NCBI RefSeq assembly: GCF_028826155.1
Contig: NZ_JAQGPN010000001.1
Coordinates: forward strand, 2,671,501 to 2,735,500
DNA from: Mesorhizobium shangrilense
Lineage (GTDB): Bacteria; Pseudomonadota; Alphaproteobacteria; Rhizobiales; Rhizobiaceae
Direction: 5' to 3'
Length of the DNA stretch: 64,000 bases
The translations under genes were made by a program, and so were the position numbers. The notes below the pieces were generated by a model that did not search any database, had not been told where the DNA came from, and saw only the letters and a program-made list of their open reading frames with translations. Positions 26,402 through 36,367 of the stretch are shown here, one piece after another. Each line of letters starts with the position of its first letter. The first letter of the stretch is position 1.

Positions 26402-26415
26402 TTGCTCCCGCGCAA
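26402..26415. promoter_or_regulatory. FNR/NnrR-family operator upstream of nirK
   Basis: TTGCTCCCGCGCAA lies inside a perfect longer dyad (CTTTGC, six bases, GCAAAG; 26400-26417), 66 bases before the nirK start. It differs at one position from TTGCG-N4-CGCAA, the NnrR-type consensus, and matches the pseudoazurin site in half-site and spacing. Confidence 0.7.
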
Positions 26416-26481
26416 AGAGGCGCGGCCCCAGCACGCCTACCTTCATTCTCGCAAATAGACGTCGTCACAAGGAGACGAACA

Positions 26482-27585
26482 ATGTTGACGAGACGCGAAG
26501 CCCTCATCGGAGCAGCCATGACGGCTGCCGCGGCGGCCGCGATACCATCACTGCCGACGATGGCGAATGCGGCTGAGGTTGCCGGATTGCCACGCCAGAA
26601 GGTGGCGCTTGTCGCTCCGCCCTTTGTCCACGAACACGAGCAGGTCGCGACCGGCGGCCCGAAGGTGGTCGAGTTCACCATGACCATCGAGGAGAAGCCT
26701 GTGGTCATCGACGACGAAGGGACCACCCTCAGGGGCATGACCTTCAACGGCTCGATCCCGGGCCCGATGATGGTCGTCCATGAAGGCGACTACCTGGAAC
26801 TGACGCTGGTCAACCCCGAGACCAACGAAATGCCGCACAACATCGACTTCCATGCCGCCACCGGCGCGCTGGGCGGCGGCGCGCTGACCCACGTCAATCC
26901 CGGCGAGCAGGTGACGCTCCGCTTCAAGGCGACCCGCAGCGGCACCTTCGTCTACCACTGCGCGCCGGAAGGCATGATCCCCTGGCACGTGGTGTCGGGC
27001 ATGAGCGGAACGGTCATGGTGCTCCCCCGCGACGGCCTGAAGAACGAAAGGGGCGAACTGGTCCGCTACGACCGCATCTACTATGTCGGCGAGAACGAGT
27101 TTTACATCCCGCGCGACGAGGCCGGGAGCTACAAGAGCTACGAGTCGCTCGGCGAGAGCTATGCGGATACGCTCGTCGCGATGAGGGGCCTCATTCCGAC
27201 CCACGTCGTCTTCAACGGCAAGGTCGGCGCGCTCACCGGCGAGAGAGCCATGAAGGCCAAAGTGGGCGAAACGGTGCTGATCGTCCATTCACAGGCCAAC
27301 CGCGATACGCGGCCGCACCTGATCGGCGGGCATGGGGACTATGTGTGGGAAGAAGGCAAGTTCGCCAACCCGCCCGCCAAGGACCTCGAGACCTGGTTCA
27401 TCCGCGGCGGCTCGGCGGGGGCGGCGCTCTACACCTTCCTGCAGCCCGGCGTCTACGCCTACGTCAACCACAACCTGATCGAGGCAGCTGAGCTGGGCGC
27501 CACAGCGCACTTCACCGTGGAAGGCGAGTGGAACGACGACCTGATGAAGCAGGTCGAGGCGCCGCGGCCCATCGTATCGAACTGA
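26482..27585 (+). CDS. nirK: Copper-containing nitrite reductase
   Basis: 367-residue periplasmic NirK, which reduces nitrite to nitric oxide. It begins with a Tat-type signal (M-L-T-R-R-E-A-L, then an alanine-rich stretch to ANA). All copper ligands are present: type 1 His119, Cys160, His169, Met174; type 2 His124, His159, His330; catalytic Asp122 and His279, at a constant offset of 24 from the numbering of characterised enzymes. Sequence features fit class I NirK. AAGGAGA precedes the start. An NnrR-type box lies upstream and nirV downstream. Confidence 0.97.
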   Translation: MLTRREALIGAAMTAAAAAAIPSLPTMANAAEVAGLPRQKVALVAPPFVHEHEQVATGGPKVVEFTMTIEEKPVVIDDEGTTLRGMTFNGSIPGPMMVVHEGDYLELTLVNPETNEMPHNIDFHAATGALGGGALTHVNPGEQVTLRFKATRSGTFVYHCAPEGMIPWHVVSGMSGTVMVLPRDGLKNERGELVRYDRIYYVGENEFYIPRDEAGSYKSYESLGESYADTLVAMRGLIPTHVVFNGKVGALTGERAMKAKVGETVLIVHSQANRDTRPHLIGGHGDYVWEEGKFANPPAKDLETWFIRGGSAGAALYTFLQPGVYAYVNHNLIEAAELGATAHFTVEGEWNDDLMKQVEAPRPIVSN

Positions 27586-27600
27586 GCTGCTGCCTAAAAA

Positions 27601-27637
27601 CGCGGCCCGTCGAAGCGTCGCCGGGCCGCGCTCTTTT
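27601..27637 (+). terminator. Terminator between nirK and nirV
   Basis: Nine-base perfect stem CGCGGCCCG/CGGGCCGCG (27601-27609 with 27622-27630) followed by CTCTTTT, after an AAAAA on the 5' side. It lies 15 bases after the nirK stop, so nirV may be expressed at a lower level by read-through. Confidence 0.7.
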
Positions 27638-27653
27638 CCACGGAGGACAGGTT

Positions 27654-28487
27654 ATGCCATTGCTGACGTACAAACTCATCGGCAGCCTGGCCGGAGCGAT
27701 GGCCGTTTCAGCCGCGGCGCTGGGGCTCGAGGATCTTGCTCCGACCGCTTGGCACCGCGCGAACGATACCGTGCCCGTCCGGACGACGACCCTTGCACCG
27801 GGCTCCTTCATGCATCCGCAGCAGGGCGAGTTTCTCCGCCAGGGTCGTCCAGCGCCGGCGCCGCTCGTCGAGGTCGTGATCGACAGGCCGCTGGAGATCA
27901 TGACCTACCAGGTAAGCCTTGATGACTATGCGCGCTGCGTCGATGACGGCGCATGCGATCCGGCAGATGCGCGGGGCGCCGGCGACGCACCGGTAACCGG
28001 CGTCAGCTTTCTCGACGCGACCGCCTATGCCGCCTGGTATTCGGAGCAAACCGGCAATGCCTGGCGTCTGCCCACGGACGAGGAGTGGGCCTTCGCTGCC
28101 GGCGACCGTTTCCGTGCCGACATGGAGCCTCTGGAGGAGGATCCGGAGAATCCCGCCAGGGCGTGGCTTTCAAGCTACCAGCGGGAAGTCGACCTTGCGC
28201 GCAAGCCGGACCCGAAGGCGCGACCGCGCGGCGCCTTCGGGATGAACGAAAAAGGCGTCGCCGACGTGGCCGGCAATGTTTGGGAATGGACGTCGACCTG
28301 CTACCGGCGAAGCACGATCGCCGCAGACGGCGGGGCGGTGAAGACATCGATCGACAATTGCGGCGTGCACGTCGTCGAGGGCTTTCACCGCACCTACATG
28401 TCGAACTTCATCCGCGACGGGAAGAGCGGCGGATGCGCCATCGGCCTGCCGCCGGACAACCTCGGCTTCCGGCTTGTGCGCGGGTAG
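27654..28487 (+). CDS. nirV: NirV, formylglycine-generating-enzyme-like protein
   Basis: 277-residue SUMF1/FGE-sulfatase-fold protein regularly found directly after nirK. An N-terminal hydrophobic segment (about residues 8-24) suggests export or anchoring. Motifs: TGVSFLDATAYAAWYSEQTGNAWRLPTDEEWAFAAG, GVADVAGNVWEWTSTCYRR and the terminal NLGFRLVRG. The role of NirV is unproven, with maturation or assembly of NirK suggested. CGGAGGA ribosome binding site. Converges on napC across a shared hairpin. Confidence 0.92.
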   Translation: MPLLTYKLIGSLAGAMAVSAAALGLEDLAPTAWHRANDTVPVRTTTLAPGSFMHPQQGEFLRQGRPAPAPLVEVVIDRPLEIMTYQVSLDDYARCVDDGACDPADARGAGDAPVTGVSFLDATAYAAWYSEQTGNAWRLPTDEEWAFAAGDRFRADMEPLEEDPENPARAWLSSYQREVDLARKPDPKARPRGAFGMNEKGVADVAGNVWEWTSTCYRRSTIAADGGAVKTSIDNCGVHVVEGFHRTYMSNFIRDGKSGGCAIGLPPDNLGFRLVRG

Positions 28488-28518
28488 CGCGCCGGTGCAA
28501 CAGGCCCGCCGGCGTGCT
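28486..28518. terminator. Bidirectional hairpin between nirV and napC
   Basis: Ten-base-pair stem with one G-U pair (28486-28495 with 28509-28518) fills the 30-base gap between the convergent stop codons. No T-run on either side, so termination would be weak or Rho-assisted. Confidence 0.5.
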
Positions 28519-29201
28519 CAGCGGTAGGTTTCGACCAACTGCTGCAGGTCGCGCAGCTCCGAGGTCTGGGGCAGCTGCTCGCCACGGAACTCCGGCGGAA
28601 CCTGCCAACCCGGTTCGATGCCCTCCATGTTCGGCAGCTCGTGCGCAATGCCCTTGTGGCAGTCGATGCATGTCGCTTCGCCGGTCAGCAGATAGCGCGT
28701 GTGGATGGCCGCGGCGCGCTCGGTCTGCTTCGACAGGTCCATGGCGACCGACGAGTGGCAGTTGCGGCATTCGAGGCTGTCATTGGCCTTGAGGCGCGCC
28801 CATTCGTGCTTGGCGAGTTCAAGGCGCTTGTCGAGGAACTTCCTGCGCGTGTCGATGGTGCCGAAGATCTTGCCCCAGACCTCCTTCGACGCCTGCATCT
28901 TGCGGGCTATCTTGTCCGTCCATTCATGCGGCACATGACAATCTGGGCAGGATGCGCGCACGCCGGAGCGGTTCGAGAAATGTACCGTGCGGGTAAGCTC
29001 CTGGTAGACGTTGTTCTCCATCTCATGGCACGAGATGCAGAAGGTCTCCGTGTTGGTGATCTCCAGCGCCGTGTTGAAGGCGCCCCAGAACAGCACGCCG
29101 CCCACGAAGCCGCCAAGCGTGAGGAAGGCCAGGCTGAGTGTGGCCGCGGGCGTGGTGAGGACGCGCCACACCCAGGCGAGAAGGCTCTTGATCCGCCCCA
29201 T
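28518..29201 (-). CDS. napC: NapC/NirT family tetraheme cytochrome c
   Basis: 227-residue membrane-anchored quinol dehydrogenase that feeds electrons to NapAB. One N-terminal helix (about residues 18-42) followed by four CxxCH heme sites: CISCH, CPDCH, CRNCH and CIDCH. Last gene of the napEFDABC operon, starting three bases after the napB stop. Confidence 0.96.
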   Translation of the reverse strand: MGRIKSLLAWVWRVLTTPAATLSLAFLTLGGFVGGVLFWGAFNTALEITNTETFCISCHEMENNVYQELTRTVHFSNRSGVRASCPDCHVPHEWTDKIARKMQASKEVWGKIFGTIDTRRKFLDKRLELAKHEWARLKANDSLECRNCHSSVAMDLSKQTERAAAIHTRYLLTGEATCIDCHKGIAHELPNMEGIEPGWQVPPEFRGEQLPQTSELRDLQQLVETYR

Positions 29202-29204
29202 GGC

Positions 29205-29666
29205 CTATTTGTCCCCTGCGTGGCCGACGCCCATCTCGCTCATGTCCCTGAAGGTGTTGTCGATCGGCGGCTTTGCGTTTGCCTGGGGCACATGGCAGGC
29301 CGTGCAGAAGTAGCGGCGAGGCGAGACATCGGCCAGCATCTGACCATCGCGCGTCAAGTAATGGGTCACGCTGATCATCGGCGCCCCCGAGCTTTCGGTG
29401 AACTCCCGCTTGTGGCACGACAGGCACCGGTTGGCGTTGACCGAGAGCTGGTAGCCCTCGATCGAATGCGGAATGACCGGCGGTTGGTCCGGGTAGGCGC
29501 GCATCTTGCGCACGTCGTCCACCACCCACTTCGGCAAGGGTTTGGCAGCCGGCGTCTCTGTGTAGGGCACGTCACCCATAATGGCCGACCCCATCTCGGC
29601 AAGCGCTGCCGAGACTCCAAGGACTGCGACGACAGCGAACGTTCCAGCGAGAACGCGCCGCTTCAT
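29205..29666 (-). CDS. napB: Periplasmic nitrate reductase diheme cytochrome subunit
   Basis: 153-residue diheme cytochrome c with signal peptide ([23 protein letters not shown]) and two heme motifs, CLSCH and CTACH, plus the family's [15 protein letters not shown] segment. It passes electrons from NapC to NapA. The start at 29666 is chosen because ATG overlaps the napA stop as ATGA; an alternative start eight codons upstream lies inside napA. Confidence 0.95.
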   Translation of the reverse strand: MKRRVLAGTFAVVAVLGVSAALAEMGSAIMGDVPYTETPAAKPLPKWVVDDVRKMRAYPDQPPVIPHSIEGYQLSVNANRCLSCHKREFTESSGAPMISVTHYLTRDGQMLADVSPRRYFCTACHVPQANAKPPIDNTFRDMSEMGVGHAGDK

Positions 29667-32164
29667 ACGGAAACGATCTTGACTGCGCATTTCTTGAAAT
29701 CCGTCTGTTTGGAAATGGGATCGGTGGCGTCGAGGGTAACCTTGTTGATGAGTTGGCTGGCGTCGAACCAGGGGACGAAGATCACGCCCTTCGGCATACG
29801 GTTGCGGCCGCGCGTCTCCAGGCGCGTGCGGATCTCGCCTCGCCGCGAGATGACCCTTATCTCAGCGCCCTGGTTGAGACGGCGGTCGCGCGCGTCGTCG
29901 GCGTTCATGAAGCAGACCGCTTCCGGAAACGCCTTGTAGAGTTCGGGGACCCGCATGGTCATCGAGCCGGAATGCCAGTGCTCCAGCACACGGCCGGTCA
30001 CCAGCCACAAATCGTATTCCTCGTCGGGGGATTCAGCGGGCGGCTCGTAGGGGAGGGCGACGATCTTCGCCTTCCCGTCAGCATTGCCGTAGAACCTCAC
30101 GCTTTCGCCGGGTTTCACATAGGGGTCGTAGCCCTCTCGGAAGCGCCACAGCGTTTCCTTGCCGTCGACGACCGGCCATCGCAGTCCACGCACCTCGTGG
30201 TACACGTCGTAGGGCGCGAGGTCGTGGCCGTGTCCCCGCCCGAACGAGGCGTATTCCTCGAAGAGGCCCTTCTGGAGGTAGAAGCCAAAGGCCTTCGCCT
30301 CGTGGTTCGCGTATTCCGCGTCGATCTCGGCGGCGGGGAACTGGTCCACGTTGCCATTCTTGAACAGCACGTCGAATAGTGTCTTCCCGCGATAATCCGG
30401 GTTGGCGTCGAGGATCTCCGCCGGCCAGACCTCGTCGGTGGTGAAGCGCCTGGAGAACTCGGCCAGTTGCCACAGATCGGAGCGCGATTCGCCGGGCGCG
30501 TCCACAAGCTGATGCCAGACATGCGTGCGCCGTTCGGCATTGCCGTAGGCACCTTCCTTTTCGACCCACATCGCGGTCGGCAAGATCAGGTCGGCATTGA
30601 CTGCGGTGAGCGTCGGATAGGCGTCCGACACCACGATGAAGTTGTCCGGGTTGCGGTAGCCCGGATATGTTTCGTTGGCTGTATTGGGCGCCGCCTGCAG
30701 GTTGTTGTTGACCTGGATCCAGTACCAGTTGAGCTTGCCGTCCTTGAGCATGCGATCCTGCTCGACGGCGTGGTAGCCGGGCTTCTCCGGCAGCAGGCCG
30801 AGCGGCACCTTCCAGATCTCCTCCGCGCGCTTGCGGTGATCGGGATTGGTCACCATCATGTCGGCGGGCAGCCGATGGGCAAAGGTGCCGACCTCGCGCG
30901 CCGTGCCGCAGGCGGAGGGCTGGCCGGTCAGCGAGAACGGGCTGTTGCCGGGCTCGGAGATCTTTCCGGTCAGGAGGTGGATGTTGTAGAGCAACTGGTT
31001 CGCCCAGACGCCCCGCACATGCTGGTTGAACCCCATGGTCCAGAGCGACATGACTTTCTTCGCCGGATCCGCATAGAGCTCCGCCAGATCCTCCAGGAAG
31101 CCGGCCTCCACTCCGCTGATCTCGGAGACCTTCTCCAGCGTGTACTCGGAGACGAATTGCTTGTAGGCCTCGAAGTCGCTCGGTTCGGTCTTGGCCGCCT
31201 CGGCCCTCCCAGTCGCCGCCACCTCCAGCGGGTGTTCCGGACGCAGGCCGTAGCCGATGTCCGTCTGGCCCTTGAAGAACACGGTGTGGTTGCGCACGAA
31301 GTCCTCGTGCACGCGGCCGGTCGTGATGATGTGATTGGCGATGTAGTTGAGGATCGCGAGGTCGGTGCCAGGCGTGAACACGATCGGAATATCGGCGATG
31401 TCCATCGAGCGGTGGGTGAACGTGGACAGCACCGCGCAGCGAACATGGGGGTGGCCCAGCCGTCGGTCGGCGACGCGTGTCCAGAGAATGGGATGCATCT
31501 CGGCCATGTTCGAGCCCCAAAGCACGAAGGCGTCTGCATGCTCGAAGTCGTCGTAGCAGCCCATAGGCTCGTCTATGCCGAAGGTGCGAATGAAGGCGTA
31601 GGCGGCCGACGCCATGCAGTGCCGCGCGTTGGGGTCGAGATTGTTGGAGCGGAAGCCCGCGCGCATCAGCTTGGTGGCCGCGTAGCCCTCGAAGATCGTC
31701 CACTGGCCGGAGCCGAACATGCCGACCGCGGTCGGCCCCTTCTCCTTCAGCACCTGCTTGCATTTCTCGGCCATGACGTCGAACGCCTCGTCCCACGACA
31801 CCGGCTCGAACTCGCCCTCCTTGTCGTAGACGCCGTTTCGCTTGCGCAGCAGCGGCTGGGTCAGTCTGTCGGAGCCGGACATGATCTTCGACAGGAAGTA
31901 GCCCTTGACGCAGTTGAGGCCGCGATTGACCTCGGCCTGCATGTCGCCATGGGTGGCGACGACCTTGCCCTCCTTGACCCCGACCATGACGCCGCAGCCG
32001 GTGCCGCAGAAGCGGCAGGGGGCTTTCGACCACTTTATCTCGAGCGCGCCGACCCCGCCGGGCACTGGCTGGGCCGCCGCCGGCGCGGTCATGCCGGCCG
32101 CTGCCGCCGCGATCCCCGCGGCCTGGGCTTTCAGCACTTCGCGTCGCGTCAATTGCTTGTTCAT
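29663..32164 (-). CDS. napA: Periplasmic nitrate reductase catalytic subunit
   Basis: 833-residue molybdopterin oxidoreductase reducing nitrate to nitrite in the periplasm. It has a Tat signal (L-T-R-R-E-V-L-K then an alanine-rich core), an N-terminal 4Fe-4S motif ([14 protein letters not shown] with the fourth cysteine in LNCVKGYF), and the molybdenum-ligand cysteine in [12 protein letters not shown]-terminal bis-MGD domain includes [20 protein letters not shown]. Overlaps napD upstream and napB downstream by four bases each. Confidence 0.98.
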   Translation of the reverse strand: MNKQLTRREVLKAQAAGIAAAAAGMTAPAAAQPVPGGVGALEIKWSKAPCRFCGTGCGVMVGVKEGKVVATHGDMQAEVNRGLNCVKGYFLSKIMSGSDRLTQPLLRKRNGVYDKEGEFEPVSWDEAFDVMAEKCKQVLKEKGPTAVGMFGSGQWTIFEGYAATKLMRAGFRSNNLDPNARHCMASAAYAFIRTFGIDEPMGCYDDFEHADAFVLWGSNMAEMHPILWTRVADRRLGHPHVRCAVLSTFTHRSMDIADIPIVFTPGTDLAILNYIANHIITTGRVHEDFVRNHTVFFKGQTDIGYGLRPEHPLEVAATGRAEAAKTEPSDFEAYKQFVSEYTLEKVSEISGVEAGFLEDLAELYADPAKKVMSLWTMGFNQHVRGVWANQLLYNIHLLTGKISEPGNSPFSLTGQPSACGTAREVGTFAHRLPADMMVTNPDHRKRAEEIWKVPLGLLPEKPGYHAVEQDRMLKDGKLNWYWIQVNNNLQAAPNTANETYPGYRNPDNFIVVSDAYPTLTAVNADLILPTAMWVEKEGAYGNAERRTHVWHQLVDAPGESRSDLWQLAEFSRRFTTDEVWPAEILDANPDYRGKTLFDVLFKNGNVDQFPAAEIDAEYANHEAKAFGFYLQKGLFEEYASFGRGHGHDLAPYDVYHEVRGLRWPVVDGKETLWRFREGYDPYVKPGESVRFYGNADGKAKIVALPYEPPAESPDEEYDLWLVTGRVLEHWHSGSMTMRVPELYKAFPEAVCFMNADDARDRRLNQGAEIRVISRRGEIRTRLETRGRNRMPKGVIFVPWFDASQLINKVTLDATDPISKQTDFKKCAVKIVSV

Positions 32165-32424
32165 GTCTCCGCGACCTCCAACTCGTCGATATGTTCGTAG
32201 ACCATGTTCGCCGTGATAACTCCGTCGAGCAGCGCGATGCGGGTCAGCCGGTCGCCCAGCGCTCCGGTGTTCGGCCCCTCGATGACGACGACGATCTTGT
32301 TGTTCTCGGCGGCGTAGACCTCGACGCCGTCCATGGCCGCGATACTGCGCTGCACTTCGGTCGAGCGCTCCGGCAAGGTGGTGACGACCGCGCTCGAAAT
32401 GTGATGGCGTTCGACGTCAGGCAT
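32161..32424 (-). CDS. napD: NapD, NapA-specific Tat chaperone
   Basis: 87-residue ferredoxin-fold chaperone that binds the NapA Tat signal before export. Family features: [14 protein letters not shown] at the N-terminus, [18 protein letters not shown] in the core and [10 protein letters not shown] at the end. Its stop overlaps the napA start (ATGA), and its start overlaps the napF end by eight bases. Confidence 0.95.
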   Translation of the reverse strand: MPDVERHHISSAVVTTLPERSTEVQRSIAAMDGVEVYAAENNKIVVVIEGPNTGALGDRLTRIALLDGVITANMVYEHIDELEVAET

Positions 32425-32914
32425 GGGCTGGCTCCTGTTTCCGCTCGATACCGATCGCGCCGGCCGGGCAGGGTGCGATGCAGGCGCCGCAGCCATTGCA
32501 GGCGCTCGCATCCAGTTCCGGCAGGAACGGACCGCCGATGCGTGGCCTGAAACGGATCGCGTCCTGCGGGCAGGCGTCGCGGCAGGTCTGGCAGGCGATA
32601 CCCGAGCGCGGGAAGCAGGCATCCGAGATGATGGCGACATGCGGAAATGCGATAGGGGTCCGGCTGTCGAAAACCGGCTCGGGGCAGGCGTCGGCGCAGG
32701 CGCCGCAGAAGGTGCATTCGCCCGCCGCGAAGCAGACGGCCGGAAGGCCCCGGGACAGCGCGATGATGCCTGTCGGGCAGGCGTCGACACATGCGCCGCA
32801 GCCCGTGCAGCAGTCGAGACCGCCGATCGCCGTGCCGGGTGGTCGGGTTGCTGGCTGGACTTTGTGGCCTGAGAGGAACTCGCGGCGACTGGGTCTGGCG
32901 GGCGCTTCTGTCAT
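32417..32914 (-). CDS. napF: NapF ferredoxin-type protein
   Basis: 165-residue cytoplasmic polyferredoxin with an N-terminal S-R-R-E-F-L and four cysteine clusters: CTGCGACVDACP, CTFCGACADACP, CQTCRDACP and CNGCGACIAPCP. NapF is thought to help mature the NapA iron-sulfur/Mo centre. The third cluster lacks the spacing of a fully classical motif, which is normal for NapF. Located seven bases after napE. Confidence 0.95.
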   Translation of the reverse strand: MTEAPARPSRREFLSGHKVQPATRPPGTAIGGLDCCTGCGACVDACPTGIIALSRGLPAVCFAAGECTFCGACADACPEPVFDSRTPIAFPHVAIISDACFPRSGIACQTCRDACPQDAIRFRPRIGGPFLPELDASACNGCGACIAPCPAGAIGIERKQEPAHA

Positions 32915-32921
32915 CGGCGCC

Positions 32922-33113
32922 TCAGTGCAAGGACGCCGGAGGGCCAGGGGGACCGAAAACGATCTGCCACATCCAGACCAGGAAGCCGTAACCGCCGACG
33001 ACGCCCACCGCCACGATGGGCCATATGCCGAAGGCCAGGACGAGAAAGGTGAGGAGTTCGGAACGCCGAGTGCTGCGCGGCCGGGTTTCCGTCTCGATGG
33101 AACCCTTGGTCAT
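32922..33113 (-). CDS. napE: NapE, small nap operon membrane protein
   Basis: 63-residue protein with one strong membrane helix (L-L-T-F-L-V-L-A-F-G-I-W-P-I-V-A-V-G-V-V, continuing to VWMWQIVFG). The motif R-R-S-E-L-L-x-F-L-x-L-A-x-x-I-W-P-I is typical of NapE. Two adjacent ATGs follow GGAGGAGGA; the second, 33113, is used. First gene of the operon; function of NapE is unknown. Confidence 0.92.
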   Translation of the reverse strand: MTKGSIETETRPRSTRRSELLTFLVLAFGIWPIVAVGVVGGYGFLVWMWQIVFGPPGPPASLH

Positions 33114-33340
33114 CATTCCTCCTCCGTTCCTGCGCACCGCTCCGCCAAGGCAGCCGCCGAAGACGACAGCGCCGCGGCGCGTCGTCCCATACAGCCTACC
33201 TCTAAAAGCTTTCTCTGCAACACTATTGATCGAAACACGGCAAAAAATGCCCGTCGGTGCCGGTCGCGGATCGGCATTGGAACTGTCCGCGGCCAGACAT
33301 CCGCTTGCCTCCCATCTCTTTCGGTGTGCCCGGGCCGGGT

Positions 33341-33625
33341 CTACCGCAGGATCCGGAAATCGGCTCGCAAGGCGTCCGCGTCGGCGCTCTCGGTCGACAC
33401 GTCCGTCACCCGTGCGCCCGATGGACCCACGCGAAGCTTCGCCAGCATGGCGGCAACCGCATCGGCCGGGCCTGCGATCAGGGCGGTGACGGAGCCGTCC
33501 GGCTCGTTGCGCACCCAGCCTGAGAGGCCGAGCGCCCGCGCCTCGTCGCGCGTCCAGTAGCGGAAGCCGACGCCCTGCACGACGCCGCGGATGCGGGCGA
33601 GGGTTGCTGTCCGGTCCTCCTGCAT
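33341..33625 (-). CDS. acyP: Acylphosphatase
   Basis: 94-residue acylphosphatase hydrolysing carboxyl-phosphate bonds. The phosphate-binding loop is RIRGVVQGVGFRYWTRDEA, containing the catalytic arginine, and the catalytic asparagine is in LSGWVRNEPDGSVTALIAG. Start at 33625 (M-Q-E-D) has GGAGGACC upstream on its strand. It ends 227 bases upstream of napE on the same strand. Confidence 0.94.
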   Translation of the reverse strand: MQEDRTATLARIRGVVQGVGFRYWTRDEARALGLSGWVRNEPDGSVTALIAGPADAVAAMLAKLRVGPSGARVTDVSTESADADALRADFRILR

Positions 33626-33645
33626 GGGCGACTTGCCAATACGCC

Positions 33646-34155
33646 TCAATTGACGGGGTTGAGCGTCATCGATGTGCCGGTCGCGGCGACATTAAGCCCG
33701 ATCTGCCCGGTCACGCTCAGCATCTGCAGGTGGATCGAGCCCGTGGTGCCGCCGACCAGGAGATTGCCGCCGACGCCCGCGCCGATCGTAGCCTCGACCG
33801 TGGCGCCCCCATAAAAGCCGCTCAGCGAGCCGCGATGGTACCCGGCAGTCGGGGCGAATACCGCCCAGACGAGGCCCTGGCGCGTGGTGAAGCCGAGGTC
33901 GACGCCGAGCTTTCGAATGCTGCCGGCGTAATACTCCGTCCTGCCAGCGGTCGAGGTGAACACGCAGTTCACCGTCTTGGCGGAGCCCAGCACATAACCG
34001 ATGCCGCCGCCGACCTCGCAGGACAGCGTACCGATGCGGACGCCGCCGTAATCGTCCGGCTCCTGATGGGGCCGGCGTGCGTCGGCGGCTTGCGCGATGC
34101 CCGCTGTTGCGAGCGCCACGGGGGCGAGAAGGGCTGCGGCCAGAAGGGTTTTCAT
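33646..34155 (-). CDS. DUF992 domain-containing secreted protein
   Basis: 169 residues with a clear signal peptide (MKTLLAAALLAPVALATAGIAQA) and a DUF992 body: RIGTLSCEVGGGIGYVLGSAKTVNCVF with a cysteine pair, YYAGSIRKLGVDLGFTTRQGLVWAVFAP and a glycine-rich GGATVEATIGAGVGGN stretch. Found mainly in alphaproteobacteria; unknown function. GGAG eight bases before the ATG. The acylphosphatase gene follows after 20 bases. Confidence 0.9.
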   Translation of the reverse strand: MKTLLAAALLAPVALATAGIAQAADARRPHQEPDDYGGVRIGTLSCEVGGGIGYVLGSAKTVNCVFTSTAGRTEYYAGSIRKLGVDLGFTTRQGLVWAVFAPTAGYHRGSLSGFYGGATVEATIGAGVGGNLLVGGTTGSIHLQMLSVTGQIGLNVAATGTSMTLNPVN

Positions 34156-34410
34156 ACAAAAATCTCCATCTCAAACGGCAGGGAACAGTGTGGGCACGAC
34201 CTAGCCTGAGAACCAATGCTGGAACGCCATTTAGGCGGAAGGGCGGCGGCTTCAACAGCCATCGCGATCTCACTCGCTTGACGGCTTGGCGACGGTGTCC
34301 GGCGCCGGCGCTCAGGCGCAATTTCACCCGCGCCTACGCGCAATCGAGGCGGACATCCGTCTCGACCCTGGGCGCCGATGTTCTTCCCCCTCTCAGGGGA
34401 GGAAGACGCC

Positions 34411-35442
34411 TTACCCGGCGATCGCCTTCGCCTGCCGGAACGACACCAGCCGCCGGCCCGCTTCATCCCACAGGACGAAGCGAACGCAGCGAAGGCTTTC
34501 GCGAAAACCGATGCGCCCGATATCCGCCAGTTCCGGATGGTCGCGCAAAACCTCCGGCAGCCGGTAGTAGGGCACGCGGCTCGCCAGATGGTGCACGTGG
34601 TGGATGCCGATATGGCCGGTCAGCCAGGCCAGCGGGCGCGGCAGCACATAGTGGGACGACCCGTGCAGGGCGGCCTCGCCAAAATCCCACCCGTCCTCGC
34701 GCGACCATGTGGTCTCCTCGAACTGATGCTGGACGAAGAACAGCCATATGCCCGCTGCCCCGGCCATGATGACCACGGGCAGATGAACCGCGAAGAACGC
34801 CGCCGAGCCCATCAACCAGATCAGGATGGCGGCGGCGACGGCAATCGCCAGATTGGTGAGCATCGTCGACAGCCACGGCATGGCGCCGGAGCGCATCATG
34901 CCGATCGGCAATCTCTGCTTGAAGATGAACAGCCAGATCGGTCCGATCACGAACATCACGAAAGGGTTGCGATAAAGCCGGTAGGCAAGCCGCCTGCTCC
35001 AGCTCAACGCGCGATACTCCTGGACGGTCAAGGTCGAAATGTCGCCAACGCCGCGCTGGTCCAGATTGCCGGACGAGGCGTGGTGCTCGGCATGCGCCCG
35101 CCGCCAGTAGTCATAAGGGGTCAGCGTCAGCACGCCGATGACCCGCCCGATCCAATCGTCCGAGGCACGGTGCGCGAGAAAGGCGCCGTGCCCGCAATCA
35201 TGCTGGATCATGAACAGCCGAAGCAGGAACGCAGCCGCCGGCACCGTCAGCAACAGACCCCACCAGAAGCCGTGGTGGAAGGACGCCCAGGCCAGCGTCC
35301 AGAAGGCCACGAAGGGAACGACCGTCAACGCAAGCTCCACAACGCTGCGCAGCCGGTCTGGCGTGCGGTAGGCCTGCAGCACTTTGTGCCACTGCTTGAC
35401 CGACAGAGCGCGCGGGGAGGGTGGGACGCTGGTTTTTGACAT
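34411..35442 (-). CDS. Fatty acid desaturase
   Basis: 343-residue membrane di-iron desaturase. Three histidine boxes are present: HDCGH, HAEHH and HHVHH, with a fourth QHQFEETTW segment. Several hydrophobic helices flank them. Rhizobial relatives are annotated as fatty acid desaturases of the DesK/omega-3 type, but regiospecificity cannot be read. Start at ATG 35442; an in-frame TTG precedes it. A 255-base gap to the DUF992 gene holds an imperfect hairpin near 34383-34405 and nothing else evident. Confidence 0.92.
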   Translation of the reverse strand: MSKTSVPPSPRALSVKQWHKVLQAYRTPDRLRSVVELALTVVPFVAFWTLAWASFHHGFWWGLLLTVPAAAFLLRLFMIQHDCGHGAFLAHRASDDWIGRVIGVLTLTPYDYWRRAHAEHHASSGNLDQRGVGDISTLTVQEYRALSWSRRLAYRLYRNPFVMFVIGPIWLFIFKQRLPIGMMRSGAMPWLSTMLTNLAIAVAAAILIWLMGSAAFFAVHLPVVIMAGAAGIWLFFVQHQFEETTWSREDGWDFGEAALHGSSHYVLPRPLAWLTGHIGIHHVHHLASRVPYYRLPEVLRDHPELADIGRIGFRESLRCVRFVLWDEAGRRLVSFRQAKAIAG

Positions 35443-35725
35443 CAACGCCGATAGCCCGGACTTGCGCCGTCCGCAACATCACGAATGCGAGATATGGCAG
35501 TTGGTCGCGGGTCCCGGCCGGTTGTGGATGACCGGCAGGTGAGCAGGTCTCACGCCTAGCGCATGATGTGGGCGGCGCCGGATGCGCAGAAGAGCAGGTG
35601 ACACTCGATTCGTGCTCGCTTCGAGAGGCGGCAAGCTCGTCCAGGTTCAACCACAACGGGACACAACGGCAAGTTGTCGTCACATTTACGTGGGAAACAC
35701 CCCCCTCGATGCAGGGGAGGATGCC

Positions 35726-35977
35726 TTGGATCTGAAGCTTCTTGTCTTGTCGCTGCTGCGGTTGATCGGAATCGCTGCCATTTTCGTTGGCAGCTGGCTG
35801 CTGGCCTACGCGCTCGGGCGTCTACTGGCCGCCATCGGCGCGCTCGACTGCAGCGACGCCGCTGAATGCGACCTCTACGCTGCGGTCGTGATGATGCCGC
35901 TTGGGGGGACGGCCCTGTATTTCCTGGCGCTCGTGATCCGCTCGATTGTCGCGCGGCATAACGCGGCGCGAGCCTGA
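35726..35977 (+). CDS. Small hypothetical membrane protein (TTG start)
   Basis: 83 residues with two hydrophobic helices (about 4-33 and 53-73) separated by a short loop with two cysteines (L-D-C-S-D-A-A-E-C-D-L). TTG at 35726 is favoured because GGGGAGGA lies six bases upstream and no membrane sequence exists before it. No family recognised. Confidence 0.55.
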   Translation: MDLKLLVLSLLRLIGIAAIFVGSWLLAYALGRLLAAIGALDCSDAAECDLYAAVVMMPLGGTALYFLALVIRSIVARHNAARA

Positions 35978-36037
35978 AAGTCTCGCATGTCCAGGACAAT
36001 CTCATCCCCCATCCGCGCAAGTTGAAGGAGGAGTTCG

Positions 36038-36367
36038 ATGCGGTTCAGTTCAGCCATTTTCCCGCTTGCGTTTCTGCCGATCCTGGCGCTGCCTGCGTCC
36101 GGCGCGGAAAAGCGCTTCGAGGACGCAAGCGAAAGCAACAAGCAACTGATCGCTCTCTATGAGCAGGCGGGCGACACATGTGTTCGCAACCGCAGCCGCG
36201 ATGTGCAGGTGACCGTCGCCTGCATGTCGATGACGGTCTATGGCCTGGCGCTCAACGAAAGGGGCTGGTGCTACGGCAAGCAGTCCGAAGCGAACGCGGT
36301 CAAGCAATGGCACGAATGCCAGGAAGATTCGGACCGCTTTTCCGAGAGTAGCCTGACGCAGTTCTGA
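36038..36367 (+). CDS. Secreted hypothetical protein
   Basis: 109 residues with a signal peptide (MRFSSAIFPLAFLPILALPASGA) and a mature part with four cysteines, two of them in CVRNRSRDVQVTVACMSM and two in GWCYGKQSEANAVKQWHECQ, likely two disulfides. Strong GAAGGAGGAG ribosome binding site. No family recognised. It follows the small membrane protein gene by 60 bases on the same strand. Confidence 0.7.
   Translation: MRFSSAIFPLAFLPILALPASGAEKRFEDASESNKQLIALYEQAGDTCVRNRSRDVQVTVACMSMTVYGLALNERGWCYGKQSEANAVKQWHECQEDSDRFSESSLTQF

Noticed and set aside
30467..32200. A 577-residue plus-strand frame opposite napA.
   Set aside because: Antisense shadow of a clearly conserved gene, rich in His/Arg/Val as expected from GC-rich third positions.
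33226..33239. TTGAT half-site upstream of napE as an FNR box.
   Set aside because: Only one half matches TTGAT-N4-ATCAA; the other half is unrelated, so it is not annotated as a site.
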